Shown one piece after another: positions 36,101-44,907 of a stretch of DNA of 64,000 nt. Each line of letters begins with the position of its first letter. Positions within the stretch are counted from its first letter, which is position 1. Source of the stretch: Trissonchulus latispiculum (Eukaryota; Nematoda; Enoplea; Enoplida; Ironidae); NCBI GenBank assembly GCA_030248195.1, contig JASAND010021267.1, positions 1 to 64,000 on the forward strand. The letters are read 5' to 3'. The notes beneath the pieces were generated by a model that searched no databases, was not told the origin of the DNA, and worked only from the letters and a program-made list of their open reading frames with translations. The position numbers and the translations under genes were made by a program.

Positions 36101-39100
36101 AAACACTAATCAATCATAGTCTTTATAATCATTTTTAATAGCTTTGGATAGCCTTATGAGACCAACAGCAACATAAGAGACTGTAATAGCGATGCTAAAT
36201 ATGGAAAGGCGCGTAACAGTACAAAGAACTCCCCCTTTTTATACTACTACTTCGCATTCGCATTCCACGTTTCAACAGTCATGTTACCACAGCGAGATGA
36301 TGATGGGGGACTGCATACAAAAATTCTTTCCCGCTTTGGATTTTCCCAAGATTCTGACCTTGATTCGAATTTGAAACTATTGTCTAGCCTTTTCTCTCGT
36401 CGCTGAAAACTGTTCTAATACGTAACGTAAGCTCTAATCATAAGCTTTGGAAAATACGTTTAGCTTAACCTGCAAACCGCCAATCCCCAAATTTTCAAAT
36501 CAATTTACCATCACCACTAGGCCCTAACTCCGTGCCTGCCAGAATCGGACAAGGAAACGGCCAGCTAATACGTGCCACGTAGTACGTACGTACTTGAAAA
36601 TCTACACGCAATTTCGGATGTCCATTCAGGGTGATAGCTATACGCCTTACCTGCTTGACTGTAAAAGAATTTATAGTTTTAAAAGCCACAATTTTGTTAT
36701 GGGTCGAAACGGAAGGAAAGCCCAATGCTTATGCACACTTTGAGATTAAGATCAACCGATAAAGATGAATGTTATGTTACCATAATCTGGATTTGGATTT
36801 ATTTTGGATTGGATGGATACTACTCATGGAGAAGTTAATGAAAAGTTAGTAGGAATTTCCAAATTCACCTGTAACAATTGTGATGATAGCGATTATAGCT
36901 TCCGAGAGCAATCAAGGCCCCGAATCCAATACCATAAGAATAGAATACTTGAGTTCCTGCATCTTTCCACACCTATAATAATAATAAACATACACATATA
37001 TACCGATGTACGTGATACTTAAGGCACCCACCAATCACAACTAATAACTGAATAGAGTAACAAATGATGATTCAGAGTATTTTTACCGGGGGGGGCGGGC
37101 GGGTCCCCCGAAATTGACCTCCCCCCCCGGGATTTTTTGGGGGCCCAAATTTTTGCCAAAAATAGGCAAACTTTCAAAAATTTTCCGGCTTCGGGCCCGG
37201 AGATTTTTTGTAAAAATATCCATTTTTAGCTTAAATCCTGGCATTTTTGAGAACTTTTTGCCTTTCTACGTGTAAAATACGCCAAAAAATACCAATTTTT
37301 AGCTCATTTTTTTGCAAATCTACCCCCCCCCGAAAAAATCCCTGAAAATACCCTGTGATTGGTGGTAGTTTTCTTTTCCTACTGTACAGGGAGCCATTCC
37401 ACAGTGCAGACTAACAAAAGTTGTGCACAGTTTACCGACCCTTCAGTCTCAAACTCACCAGCCTGTGTCCGCACATTTTATAAGATTTTATCGTATTTAG
37501 AATTCGCCTGAATAGGCATTGAAATCAGACATTCACTTACGGTAGTGGTAAAGAGCATGGTCATATTGGGCTTGAGATAGTAACCGATCCCTTGACCCGC
37601 CCCGACCAGGGACACTCCTCGACCCAGTAGAACGATCAGCAGCACGTAGGGAGAGATGGCGCAGAAATAGACGAGCTAAAACAAAGGCACGTTAAACGTA
37701 CTATCATAACCTATGCATATATAAACTAAACTGCAAGCTCTTTCAAAACATTAGTTCTCTCGAAGTTCACCCTTTTCTTTGCGAACTTCGCGAAAGGTAG
37801 TAACTTTCGTCAAATTTGATACCTTTCCTTCACCGCGGAAAAGGTGAACTTTGCGAAAAAAACAATGTTTTAAAGAGGTTTATTGTATACAAGCATAAAA
37901 ACACTGAAAATTAAATTTTTAAAAAACCTTAATAACTACTACCGTCAGCGCAGCGGCAACCTTTTTTAGAACAAACTCCGTATCCCCCCCTCACTTTAGC
38001 TTAGGAGTTGTACCTCTCTTTTTCAAAATTCGGGGACATGCCTCTTTGGTGCTACCGAAGGCTGAGGCAAAGCATCAAACTGTCGATGCAATACCGCCAG
38101 ACATTTTCCCCCAAATTCGGTCCCCCATAACCTGGGTGCCTGGTTTGGTACCAAACTTTACCCTGAAAAAAACATCGCTTAGGAAGGCCAATAATGTTCA
38201 AAACTTTTCCGGGCTTGACCGGAGACTTTTTTTATTCAATTTTTGCCTTTTTATACACTGAATCTGCTAATTTTTTCACTAAAATCTAGCTTGTCCGTCA
38301 AATACGTACTACAAAAATGGCATATGTTTTAGCATAATATTTAATTTTTGAAACTATCCCCCCACAATGTATATAAACAAGGGTCCTCCCCCAAGAAAAA
38401 TTCCCTAGAATAAGCTCAGTTTTAGCCAACATCCTCGCTCTCCGAAAGATAGAACTTCAGTGGCAAAATCTAATCAATCAGAACCCGGTCGGTACCTTTC
38501 GAGCTTGAGTGATTCCCTTCCAAAGGGCAAAGTAGACCAGGATCCAGGCCAGGAGAAGAAGAAGGACCAGTTGCCACCTCAGTTCTCCCGTATCCTCTAT
38601 ACCATCCGTGGTACCCAAAACGCGACGTCTAAAAACAGCAATCAACCATACATAGATTTTCATTCATTCTGGGCTTATTCTAGGGGATTTTTCTTGAGAA
38701 GGGAGGGGCGGGCTCTTTGGGGAGGGGCGAGTCAGTCATTTTTTTGAAGGGGGGGGGCGAGAAAAATTTTCAAGATTTTTCTAAAAAATGATAAAACTTG
38801 CGTCAGTTTTATAATAATTGCCAAAAATAAGGGGATTTAGTGCTTAAATAGGCAAAAATCTACCAAAAATCTCCGGCGAAGCCGCAAATTTTTGAAAATT
38901 TGGCCTTCCGAGCAATTTTTCAGGTTTGTATGTAAAGTTTGTATCAAAAGGGACACGCACTTTTCTTTGGGGGGGGGTCGATTTTGGGGGGGAGGGTGTT
39001 TATGGGCCCCCCTCAATAGAATAAGCCCAGTCATTAACCAACATATTAAACGTCAAGTTCACATAAAAACAAATCAGCCCTCTCCTTCAAACACAAACAA

Positions 39101-42100
39101 ACAAACAATTCGTAAACAGCTTACTCCCAGAACTGTTCAACAGGATTCTGTGTATCATTAATGGTATAGTTCTGACTCCAGAGGCGACTCAAGACAGCCG
39201 TCATGTTGGTCTCATTCGACTTGGAATCTTCCACAGACAAACATCTGCAAAATAACAAATATAAAAAATAATGAAAGGCGGGAGGCTGGCAGACCTTAAG
39301 GTGCCTTCATAGTCGCGAACGCATAGCGACGCGCGTCAACGCCTCAGATTGTAACATGCCGTTTTAGCCGTTTACAAACCAACCCGCCTGTATCGTATTC
39401 ACGCTCACAGACGCATACAGGAGCTTACGCGCCGACGCGAGTCTGCTTGCGTCTGCAACCATGAAATCAGCATTAGTGTGGCAACACATGAACCCAGATA
39501 AGGTTCAAACAATCTCCTATCCAACATAAGGGCAAGACTAAGCTCAAAACTGCCGATTTATCTAAATGAGAAAGGAAAGGGCCCTCTGGGCTTTTCTACT
39601 GGGAAGGGGGGGTAGTGGTGGTGATTAGATTAGATGCCCTCCCTCAAGTTTTAGGATTTTCCCACGCCTGAAATTGGCCTGAAAAAAACCTGGACCTACC
39701 GCACATCGTTCCAGAACTGGCCACACTTTATCCAGGGTAGGACGGCCTGAAAGGAGGAGAAGAGATAGTAGAAGGTCCAGGCGACGATGATGCAGTAGTA
39801 GGTCGTGCACATGAAGGAGATGATGATGTTGGCAAAACCGACGCCTAAAAAACAACAAATTAAATTAAATTAAAATTGAAATCTCAATTTGCAAAAAACT
39901 ACGTACGTAAGCATAAAAGGCACAAGAGAACATCATCCTAAGTTGAGTTTTTCAAAGGTTTCAGATGATTCAATAAAAACCGTTAGGCTGTTTTCATGAA
40001 AATGAACAAATAACGTCAACTAGCCGTTTTGAATACCACGTACACTGGTCAACGAAATATAAAATTCAATGAAAAAATTAAGAACATTTTAAATTCTCTA
40101 CGGAGTGGAAGGGAACAGAACGGGGGGAGCACAGTGACACAAGCAAGCCAATGCCAATTATAGCAAACGTGGAATTGACTAAGTCAGATCACTACGTCAC
40201 GTGTTACGAGAAAAACTGGCATTTTGTCTAGAGGCGAGAGGGGGGGGGGTGGCCCCCCTCACCTTTTCGAATGCCCTCCCAACCGACTTTTCTGGCGGTC
40301 ACCCAAAAGTGTCAAATAATTTTCAGATAAAATTTTCTAATTTTTAAATTTTTAGGTATATTTATGTTATGGGCTTATTAGCTAATTTTAAGCCTAAAAT
40401 CAGCCGCTTTTTACATTTATACCTTACAATTACTAATTTTTCGCAAAAATTTAGTTATATATATGTATGTTTCCTTGATCCTTTTCCATATCCCCACTTT
40501 TCGTTCTCCACCCCCCCCCCCTTCCAACTACCAAACCCCTAAAAGTGCCAGAAAAACAAAACGTAAGCAACCACAGGAAACTATTGCCAAATGACTAGGT
40601 TCTAAGTTTTCCGAAGCAAAGTTTTAGTATATGCAACCTGTCAATATTTAGCAGACAATACGTTTTCTGATACGTTGGCTCTTAGCCAAATATATATATA
40701 TACCTACATTTCTTTCACTTTTTGATTAATTTTTGAGATTTGAGAATAGATATGAGAATTAGACAATATATGGAAATGTTGAAATCACATCGACTTTAAC
40801 GTCTTTATGCGAAAATCGATCAACACTTGAAAATTACACAAAACGGGTGTAACACATATCTAAGCAAGCTACATCATTTGCAAACAACAGTGAACTAAAC
40901 AATTATTCATTAACTAAGTCGCAACCCAGTTGGCCTAAAGGTGAGATACACTAATTACTCTTGAATTGGAGCATCTGAACTAGAAAAGTTGGTTGGTTAT
41001 AGATGACAATCTCCGAAACCAAGTTGTTTAATTGCTAACACAAACGTGTAAATTAACACAGCTTTCCTCTTCAAGAGTATCATAGTATCTCATCTCAAGC
41101 TGGATTAGCAAATGTTTAATATGGAGGGGACTTGACTGGGGCTATAATCCATCCAAAACGGAAATGGATAAATTTTTGTTGAAAAAATTACCATTTGTAA
41201 TCACATTATATACGTGTAAGCATTGCCAAGAAAACAGCTAAAAATGAGACTCCAAATTTTTAAGCTAAAATAGTTAAAATTGCGAAAATACCCAGAAACA
41301 CTTCGAAAAAGCCGAAAAATATACGGAAATTTATATATAGTGATATTTTGCAATTTTCGGTGGTGTATGGTGGAACCTCCCGCCCCCAATTAAAACCCGC
41401 CAGGTCCCACCGACTCCGACCCTCGCCCCCACCCATCCATTCCTCTCGCCACAGGAATAGTCGGGGGTCCATCTCCAAAGGAAGGATCTCCAAACCGAAA
41501 GGAATCCGCAATTCCAATCCTCTGGCCTCGGCTCTGGTTGACTGAGACGCTCCCTGAGACGTCCCGGCGCGAACTCTTACCTTTGAAAACGGGGCAAACT
41601 TTCCAGACCGCAATTCCACCACGCTGCAGGAACTGGCCCGCTGCAACTTCCAGGAAAAAGATCGGTATGGCCGCCAGACACCAACAGATCAGGTACGGTA
41701 TTAGGAAGGCGCCTAAAACAGCTGCCCCCATTGTAACACAGTCCTAATATATAGACACATCAATAAATTAGCACACACGCACACATATAGAGGGGGCGAG
41801 AAATGGGACGGAAGGGAGGGGCTTCCCTACTTTGCCTATCTTTTTCTTTTCCCAAACTCTTACACTAGTTATGATACAGCCCCCTTGCCAAAAAAACCAC
41901 TGCTACACGGTAACAGCCCGAAGGGGGGGACTGTATCATAACCAGCAGGGCCTATCCTTCAATCAAGCTGTCCAATTTTCTCCTGTCTCGACTTTTATTA
42001 TGCACGTTTCAACTTCAGTCCAATGTTCAAACCGAACCGAAACTCAGAAAAAGGCAAGGACCAGCTTCACCGAAGGATAACACTGTCTGAGAGAGAGACC

Positions 42101-42387
42101 TGAAAATAAAAAAGTCAAGCAAAACATAAACTTAAATAAAGGACAGGCAAGGCAGAGAAGTAGCACAAGACAGTCTTGTTAGATAGCTGGTGACGAGCGC
42201 AAAGGAGGGGGGCATTGGGGAGAGGTTCGGGGGGAGGGGGGCGGGTCTTACGTACCCTTAAATACAGGACATATTTTCCAGACAGCGATACCGCCGCGCT
42301 GTAGGAACTGACCACAGGCCACTTCCAAGAAAAAGATTGGAACAGCGGCCAGTCCCCAGGTTATCATGTAGGGTATTAGAAAGGCAC
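20045..42387 (-). CDS. SLC6-family Na+/Cl- coupled transporter (GABA/taurine/creatine-like), TM2 to C-terminus
   Basis: A gene of 14 recognised coding exons, two of them alternative. It encodes a plasma-membrane symporter that would move a small amino-acid-like substrate with Na+ and Cl-. Chloride-site residues of the family are present: Tyr of FLIPY (TM2), Gln and Ser of GTQVFYSY (TM6), and Asn and Ser of CGINGCTSM (TM7). TM8 carries LGMDSQ, the Na2-site segment. EL2 has the conserved Cys pair and four N-glycosylation sequons. TM6 ([16 protein letters not shown]) and IL5 (EDMIGYKP) resemble the GABA/taurine/creatine transporters best, but the paralogue and substrate cannot be assigned. The C-tail is acidic. 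All internal junctions keep the frame with GT-AG introns. The start codon and TM1 exon are outside or unrecognised. Confidence 0.95.
20202..20247 (+). repeat. (AAAC)n microsatellite at the last intron acceptor
   Basis: The aaac repeats, with two interruptions, read as (GTTT)n on the gene strand directly before the cag acceptor at 20198. They therefore form its pyrimidine-rich tract. Confidence 0.85.
20625..20917 (+). mobile_element. tRNA-derived SINE with V-domain-like core
   Basis: The head resembles a Ser/Leu-type tRNA with A box (gcggagtggttaagg, about 20630-20644) and a good B box (ggttcgaata, 20671-20680). The body contains ccccttgagcaaggg at 20713-20727 followed by cacttaacggg. This matches the CCTTGAGCAAGG...CACTTAAC core of V-type SINEs known best from fishes. 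The tail is a caataacaac repeat. It lies in the last intron of the SLC6 gene, antisense to it. Confidence 0.8.
20976..21040 (+). repeat. (TG)n microsatellite
   Basis: About 32 TG units with one ta interruption, that is (CA)n on the SLC6 strand, starting roughly 30 nt inside the intron after the TM12 exon. Intronic CA repeats near donors are known hnRNP L binding sites in vertebrates; any role here is inference. Confidence 0.9.
21070..21243 (-). CDS. SLC6 exon, TM11 end, EL6 and TM12
   Basis: 174 nt, acceptor tgtgttgtag, donor gtacgt. It encodes [20 protein letters not shown] and [20 protein letters not shown], then [18 protein letters not shown]. The YP.W...LG......SM..IP pattern is the family's TM12. 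A long (CA)n run begins about 30 nt after its donor. Confidence 0.95.
21933..22033 (-). CDS. SLC6 exon, IL5 and start of TM11
   Basis: 101 nt, acceptor ttgttttag, donor gtaagt. It encodes [20 protein letters not shown] and [14 protein letters not shown]-x-IEDMIGY.P before TM11 is shared with taurine and creatine transporters. It leaves in phase 0. Confidence 0.95.
22180..23004. mobile_element. Foldback element with ~265-bp arms
   Basis: The left arm (22180-22445; tttatatctcagaaacgctt) and right arm (22740-23004) are reverse complements through gcttatatatgtacagaagg and caattttcagccaaaa. The spacer (22450-22740) is a copy of one arm region of the 12943-13740 element, so two foldback families are mosaics of each other. 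It lies in the SLC6 intron between the TM10 and TM11 exons. Confidence 0.75.
23247..23349 (-). CDS. SLC6 exon, TM10
   Basis: 103 nt, acceptor within a (TTG)n run ending gttgtag, donor gtacgt. It encodes [20 protein letters not shown] and [15 protein letters not shown], the TM10 segment of the family. The microsatellite (CAA on the plus strand, 23352-23372) supplies the pyrimidine-rich acceptor region. Confidence 0.93.
23571..25777. mobile_element. Non-autonomous hAT-type transposon (2.2 kb)
   Basis: Perfect 8-bp target duplications CTCTAGAC flank it (23563-23570, 25778-25785). The TIRs are CAGTGGCGCAGCCAGG at the left and CAGGGGCGCAGCCAGG read from the right, and the subterminal gcatgcgg is repeated. 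No transposase frame remains. It is inserted in the SLC6 intron between the TM9 and TM10 exons. A block at 25243-25610 is homologous to part of the 32049-32978 element. Confidence 0.88.
25243..25610 (+). repeat. Fragment related to the 32-kb TTAA element, inside the hAT element
   Basis: It starts TTAAGGTGGTAAATCCTGTTGG and runs through cattacttggagtta, gtgcaatttttcagattttt and tatgcgcaacct. All of these appear in the same order at 32045-32370. The other end of this copy is missing or unrecognisable. Confidence 0.7.
26240..26328. repeat. Remnant of the TTAA MITE family
   Basis: The 20-mer tatgtgaaaatgagcgaaat (26265-26284) equals the subterminal part of MITE copy A at 17456-17475. It is followed by a C-rich end with a mutated ctaa. 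Confidence 0.5.
26404..26535 (-). CDS. SLC6 exon, end of TM8, IL4 and TM9
   Basis: 132 nt, phase 0, acceptor tgctttcag, donor gtatgt. It encodes [18 protein letters not shown] and [18 protein letters not shown], then LGLPMVTQ. The VEG.IT.L.D.FP pattern is diagnostic of the family. A TA-flanked transposable element begins 33 bp upstream of the acceptor. Confidence 0.95.
26568..27721. mobile_element. TA-flanked TIR element (1.15 kb)
   Basis: The left end CCGTATTATGCCAAA and right end TTTGGCATAATACGG are perfect 15-bp inverted repeats, each flanked by TA (26566-26567, 27722-27723). Subterminal agcccatggg is also inverted. TA duplication is typical of Tc1/mariner-type transposition. No transposase is seen. 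Interior stretches resemble the ggggaaaaaaccca stretches of the element at 56022-57125. Confidence 0.8.
27789..27918. mobile_element. 130-bp palindromic MITE
   Basis: The termini GGGGCCAATGTTATCAACG and CGTTGATAACATCGGCCCC are inverted, and TGCT flanks both sides (27785-27788, 27919-27922). The interior has four aacccgggtt-type palindromes. It could form a strong hairpin. Confidence 0.75.
28281..28658. mobile_element. CTGG-type MITE with 5-bp TSD, copy 1
   Basis: ACTTA flanks both ends (28276-28280, 28659-28663). The termini are CTGGTTTTTTCCTA and GGGGAAAAAGCCAG. Ends are G-rich; the centre contains ccgacgaagccgg and gctgctgagctaaa, shared with 49297-49640. It sits immediately beside the donor of the SLC6 TM8 exon. 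Confidence 0.8.
28684..28796 (-). CDS. SLC6 exon, EL4 and TM8
   Basis: 113 nt, acceptor ttatttag, donor gtaagc. It encodes [17 protein letters not shown] and [18 protein letters not shown]. The GMDSQ segment corresponds to the Na2-site LG.DSQ of the family. A MITE with a 5-bp target duplication ends at 28658, about 20 bp beyond the donor. Confidence 0.95.
30083..30131 (+). repeat. (TA)n microsatellite
   Basis: A pure TA run of about 24 units. Confidence 0.9.
30379..30517. mobile_element. Small TIR element (~140 bp)
   Basis: The ends ATGGGCGTATCCAGGGG and CTTGGATACGCCCCG are inverted repeats over ggcgtatcca. Flanking TA is present a few bases out on both sides, but the exact duplication is unclear. 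Confidence 0.55.
32049..32978. mobile_element. TTAA-flanked TIR element (930 bp)
   Basis: TTAA lies at 32045-32048 and 32979-32982. The inverted termini are AGTGGTGATTCCTTTTGG and CCAAAAGGAATCACCACC. The interior from 32085 to about 32390 is homologous to 25270-25610. No transposase frame is seen; the small frames inside are not recognisable. TTAA targeting suggests piggyBac- or Kolobok-type mobilisation. Confidence 0.75.
34314..34438 (-). CDS. SLC6 exon, TM7
   Basis: 125 nt, acceptor tgtttcag, donor gtgagc. It encodes [20 protein letters not shown] and [20 protein letters not shown]. The Asn and Ser of GINGCTSM are the expected TM7 chloride/Na1 residues. It ends KSG in phase 1, the start of the EL4 G.G.AF motif. 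Confidence 0.95.
34439..36868. other. SLC6 intron between TM6 and TM7 exons
   Basis: About 2.4 kb of sequence without recognisable repeats or exons. It is the least repetitive intron of the gene. Confidence 0.4.
36869..36972 (-). CDS. SLC6 exon, TM6 unwound region
   Basis: 104 nt, acceptor attattatag, donor gtgaat. It encodes [18 protein letters not shown] and [17 protein letters not shown]. The Gln and Ser of TQVFYS are chloride ligands in the family, and the SYGIGFG stretch is the substrate-facing unwound part of TM6. The wording is closest to GABA/creatine transporters. Confidence 0.95.
37073..37355. mobile_element. G-rich MITE with 5-bp TSD
   Basis: TGATT flanks both sides (37068-37072, 37356-37360). 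The termini are CAGAGTATTTTTACCGGGG and CCCTGAAAATACCCTG. The centre has the ccggcttcgggcccgg motif typical of the other G-rich elements in this window. Confidence 0.65.
37541..37675 (-). CDS. SLC6 exon, TM5
   Basis: 135 nt, phase 0 on both sides, acceptor ttgttttag, donor gtaagt. It encodes [20 protein letters not shown] and [19 protein letters not shown]. This matches the family pattern in which TM5 (VVYFTATFPY) is followed by RGV.LPGA..GI.FYL.PN. Confidence 0.95.
37980..38410. repeat. Unresolved G/C-run element relic
   Basis: C runs near 37985 and 38360, an internal ttttccgggcttgaccgga, and AT-rich middle sequence resemble the MITEs at 37073 and 38669. No clean terminal repeats or duplications could be placed. 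Confidence 0.35.
38496..38628 (-). CDS. SLC6 exon, end of EL2 and TM4
   Basis: 133 nt, acceptor tgtttttag, donor gtaccg (weaker than the others). It encodes [21 protein letters not shown]4 ([20 protein letters not shown]) and TQARK, and leaves in phase 0. A MITE starts 41 bp upstream of the acceptor (38669). Confidence 0.93.
38669..39030. mobile_element. CTGG-type MITE with 5-bp TSD, copy 2
   Basis: The perfect 14-bp TIR CTGGGCTTATTCTA is flanked by TCATT on both sides (38664-38668, 39031-39035). The interior is G-rich at both ends with ccggcgaagccg in the middle. It sits 41 bp upstream of the SLC6 TM4 exon acceptor. Confidence 0.82.
39125..39244 (-). CDS. SLC6 exon, extracellular loop 2
   Basis: 120 nt, acceptor ttttgcag, donor gtaagc. 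It opens with the second EL2 Cys (RCLSVED). It carries four N-glycosylation sequons (NET, NMT, NYT, NDT), as expected for the large glycosylated loop, and ends PVEQFWE, the usual start of the TM4-proximal segment. Confidence 0.93.
39588..39690. repeat. Truncated CTGG-type MITE end
   Basis: CTGGGCTTTTCTACTGGG followed by a G run matches the left end of copy 2. No partner end was found before the TM3 exon, so this is a fragment. Confidence 0.4.
39700..39844 (-). CDS. SLC6 exon, TM3
   Basis: 145 nt, starts in phase 1 and ends in phase 2. It encodes [20 protein letters not shown] and the following TM3 end [12 protein letters not shown], then the start of EL2 with [13 protein letters not shown]. 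The Cys of KCGQFW is the first of the conserved EL2 disulphide pair. Acceptor tttttag, donor gtaggt. Confidence 0.95.
40216..40551. mobile_element. CTGG-type MITE, copy 3
   Basis: The termini CTGGCATTTTGTCTAG and CTAAAAGTGCCAG are inverted, and AAAAA flanks both ends (40211-40215, 40552-40556). G and C runs lie just inside the ends. It is in the SLC6 intron between the TM2 and TM3 exons. Confidence 0.7.
41581..41712 (-). CDS. SLC6 exon, TM2 alternative b
   Basis: 132 nt, same phase as the upstream copy, acceptor gctgttttag and donor gtaagag. It encodes [16 protein letters not shown] and [15 protein letters not shown], then [11 protein letters not shown]. It differs from copy a at six residues (M/L, T/C, G/C, V/I, C/A, I/V), while third codon positions are widely different. 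The 543-bp intron between the copies has a small palindrome. Using both exons would keep frame but duplicate TM2, so mutually exclusive use is expected. Confidence 0.93.
41868..41945. repeat. Small palindrome between the alternative TM2 exons
   Basis: The sequence gttatgatacagccccc is mirrored by ggggggactgtatcataac, with a ~40-bp loop. It is probably a mini-MITE. Because it lies in the 543-bp intron separating the two TM2 exons, a hairpin here could affect spacing or splicing, but that is speculative. Confidence 0.6.
42256..42387 (-). CDS. SLC6 exon, TM2 alternative a
   Basis: 132 nt, entered and left in phase 1, acceptor ctgtttag and donor gtacgtaag. It encodes [16 protein letters not shown], then [17 protein letters not shown] and [11 protein letters not shown], i.e. 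TM2 plus the first intracellular loop. It is a paralogue of the exon at 41581-41712 with the same length and ends. The Tyr of FLIPY belongs to the family chloride site. Confidence 0.93.
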
Positions 42388-43313
42388 CTAAACAGACACA
42401 GGATAAACCCAAACTCATATGGGAGCCCTCAAGACTCCAAAGTATATATTATATTTGCACGAAGTATATACTCAAATGAAGAAATCTCTTGGACTATATA
42501 TATATATATATATACACGATACTTAGGTACGTACGTAATATACTTGAAAGTATATATTATGCCCTCCAGTTTTATATATTTAATATCATTGTATTTTACG
42601 TTTACCCAAAACTTTCACTCATAAAACCCTATTATTTTGATAAAGATAGGTATACAATATATATATATATATAAAGCATAGCCAACCTACAACCTAAGCA
42701 ACCTGGCTATATATACGTATATACGTACAGTGCGTGATACCCAGCACGGATGTTTTTGTAATCAATCACATTATCACCTTATCAAGAAGTAAATAAAATT
42801 AACTATACGAACAATTTATAATATAATAAGTATGCTATATATATATACGAATATATATACAAATCTCCATTTAGCTAAAACTGCGACAACAGCAAAATTG
42901 GCATAAAATTTGGAAGGTAGTTTATTTTTCGTTCCCATCTCCGCTCCTTCTTTGTCAGCCAAAAAAAGTTTTTATCTATCAGGCGCCGCCTTTCTAGGCT
43001 TCCTTCTATCTTTTCCCTTCCCTAACAAGGCCGCGCGCGGAAGATTGAACCAGATAAAACCAGTTTCATTCCTTTTTCATGCTGTCAAAAATAACAAATA
43101 GGTACGGTCTCCAGTCTAAGCTGAACTTTACTTCCTGTCAAAAATGATATAGCTACAGTTAGACTGTTTCAAAGAAATTAAAATTGATCATTCTAATGCT
43201 TAGCTTGCACTATAGCTCAATGTTAAAACCATATTACCCATATTCACTGCCTCTTTTATTTCCTCAACTAACATCAGCATAACTAACTAACACCTTCGTA
43301 TCCACTTAGATCG

Positions 43314-43344
<31 letters not shown>

Positions 43345-43418
43345 AATAGTACGTACGTATATATATACACCGTCCTACCTAAAAGTCTTAAGCCAATTCA
43401 AAAATATATATATATAGG
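42388..43418. other. Upstream flank of the TM2 exons, AT-rich
   Basis: TA- and TACGTA-rich sequence with several short (TA)n runs. The TM1-encoding exon was looked for here on the minus strand and not found. Confidence 0.4.
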
Positions 43419-43599
43419 TATAAATCATACATGGGCAAGGACAAATGGGTTAGCCTACACCAGATTTTTGTCGTGCGTGGGTCCTTTAAAGTTTGGTTGG
43501 GGGGGGCGGGGGTAGGACTTTCACTGAAAATTTGCTTCGACCCCTTATTTATATGGGTACGCGCACGCACTCACAATTTGTTATTTATTTATTTATCGT

Positions 43600-44245
43600 T
43601 TAATGACAGTCTAAGTCTTACGATTGTTGAGTAATTTAAACTCAACGTTGAGATTCCATGTGCTAAAGGAAATTTTAAAAGTTGTCATTTTTCGCTTGCG
43701 CCAAAAAATCTCCCGACAAACGTAAATGAATTTGGACAAATTATACTTTAAAATAACGCTAACTTTAATAATAAGATGTTAAACTGCGGTACCCTGGAAT
43801 TAGAATTTTAATTTAGGCGTTTAAAACGTTTTAATTAATTTTTGAAGAATTAAAATTTAGCACGACTTTAGCATCAAATCAAATTTTAATCCTTCAAAAA
43901 TTAATTAAAAAGCTTTAAAGGCCTAAATTAGAATTCTAATTCCAAGGCACCGCAGTTTAACGTCTTAGCGTTATTTTAAAGTATATAATATGTCCAGATT
44001 CATCAACGTTTGTCGGAAGATTTTTTGGCGCACGCGAAAAAATGGCAACTTTTAAATTTCCTATGTTTAACACATGAAATCTCAACTTTGAGGTGAAATT
44101 ACTCGACAACCCAAAGACTTACGACTGTATTTTTTAAAACTCATTAAAGTACACCACTTGGACAATAAAATATATATATATGTGAAAATCAGCGAGATGG
44201 GAGAAAATCGAAAAATGCACAAAAATAAACCCTCCCTTAACGTCG
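43600..44245. mobile_element. Third, 5'-truncated copy of the TTAA MITE family
   Basis: A long palindrome centred near 43870 with arms containing cgattgttgagtaattt and its complement. The right end is ccctccc followed by TTAA (44237-44240). Interior sequence matches MITE copies A and B, but the left terminus with TTAA is missing. Confidence 0.65.
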
Positions 44246-44669
44246 ACTTGAAGCGTTTTTACTGGTTTTTAATTTTAAGTTTCGGACTAAATTTGCTCTT
44301 GAAACTTTGTATTCATTTCCTTGAACAGTTAAGAAGCTTTTATATTCAAGTGAGTAGTTTGTTAGAGAAATAGAGCTAATGTATCCTTGAACAGTTAAGC
44401 ACGCATTTTAGTTAACGTTACGCTAACATTAACATTAGCATTTAAAACATTACGAAAAATTACATTAAAAACATTACATTAAAACATTATGAAATTTTCA
44501 AGCAAAGTCTGGAGCTTTATGAGATATTTTCGGTAAAAAGTAGCGCCGCAGGCAAAACTTTTTCGAAATATTTATTCGCGCTGCTGCTACTCATTAAAAA
44601 TTTTTCTTTTGTCTCCGATTTCGGGAGGGCATGCCCCCCCTCGCCCCCCCCCTGGCTACGCACATGTGC

Positions 44670-44907
44670 GTCTGCGTTGGTATTTTGACAGTACGCGTTT
44701 TCCGTCTGCGTTGGTATTTTGACAGCGCGCGTCCTGCGTCTGCGTTGGTATTTTGACAGCGCGCGTCCTGCGTCTGCGTGGGTATTTTGACAGTGCGCGT
44801 TTTCCGTCTGCGTGGGTATTTTGAAAGCGAGCGACCTGCGTCTGCGTGGGTATTTTGACAGCGTGCGCCCTGCGTCTGTGTGGGTATTTCAAAGGCGCGC
44901 TTTGCGC
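44670..44907 (+). repeat. 34-bp minisatellite, seven units
   Basis: The unit begins gtctgcgt(t/g)ggtattttgaca and continues with a variable CG-rich part. Units start at 44670, 44704, 44738, 44772, 44806, 44840 and 44874. Because 34 is not a multiple of three, frames across it read the repeat in shifting frames and are not a gene. Confidence 0.9.
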
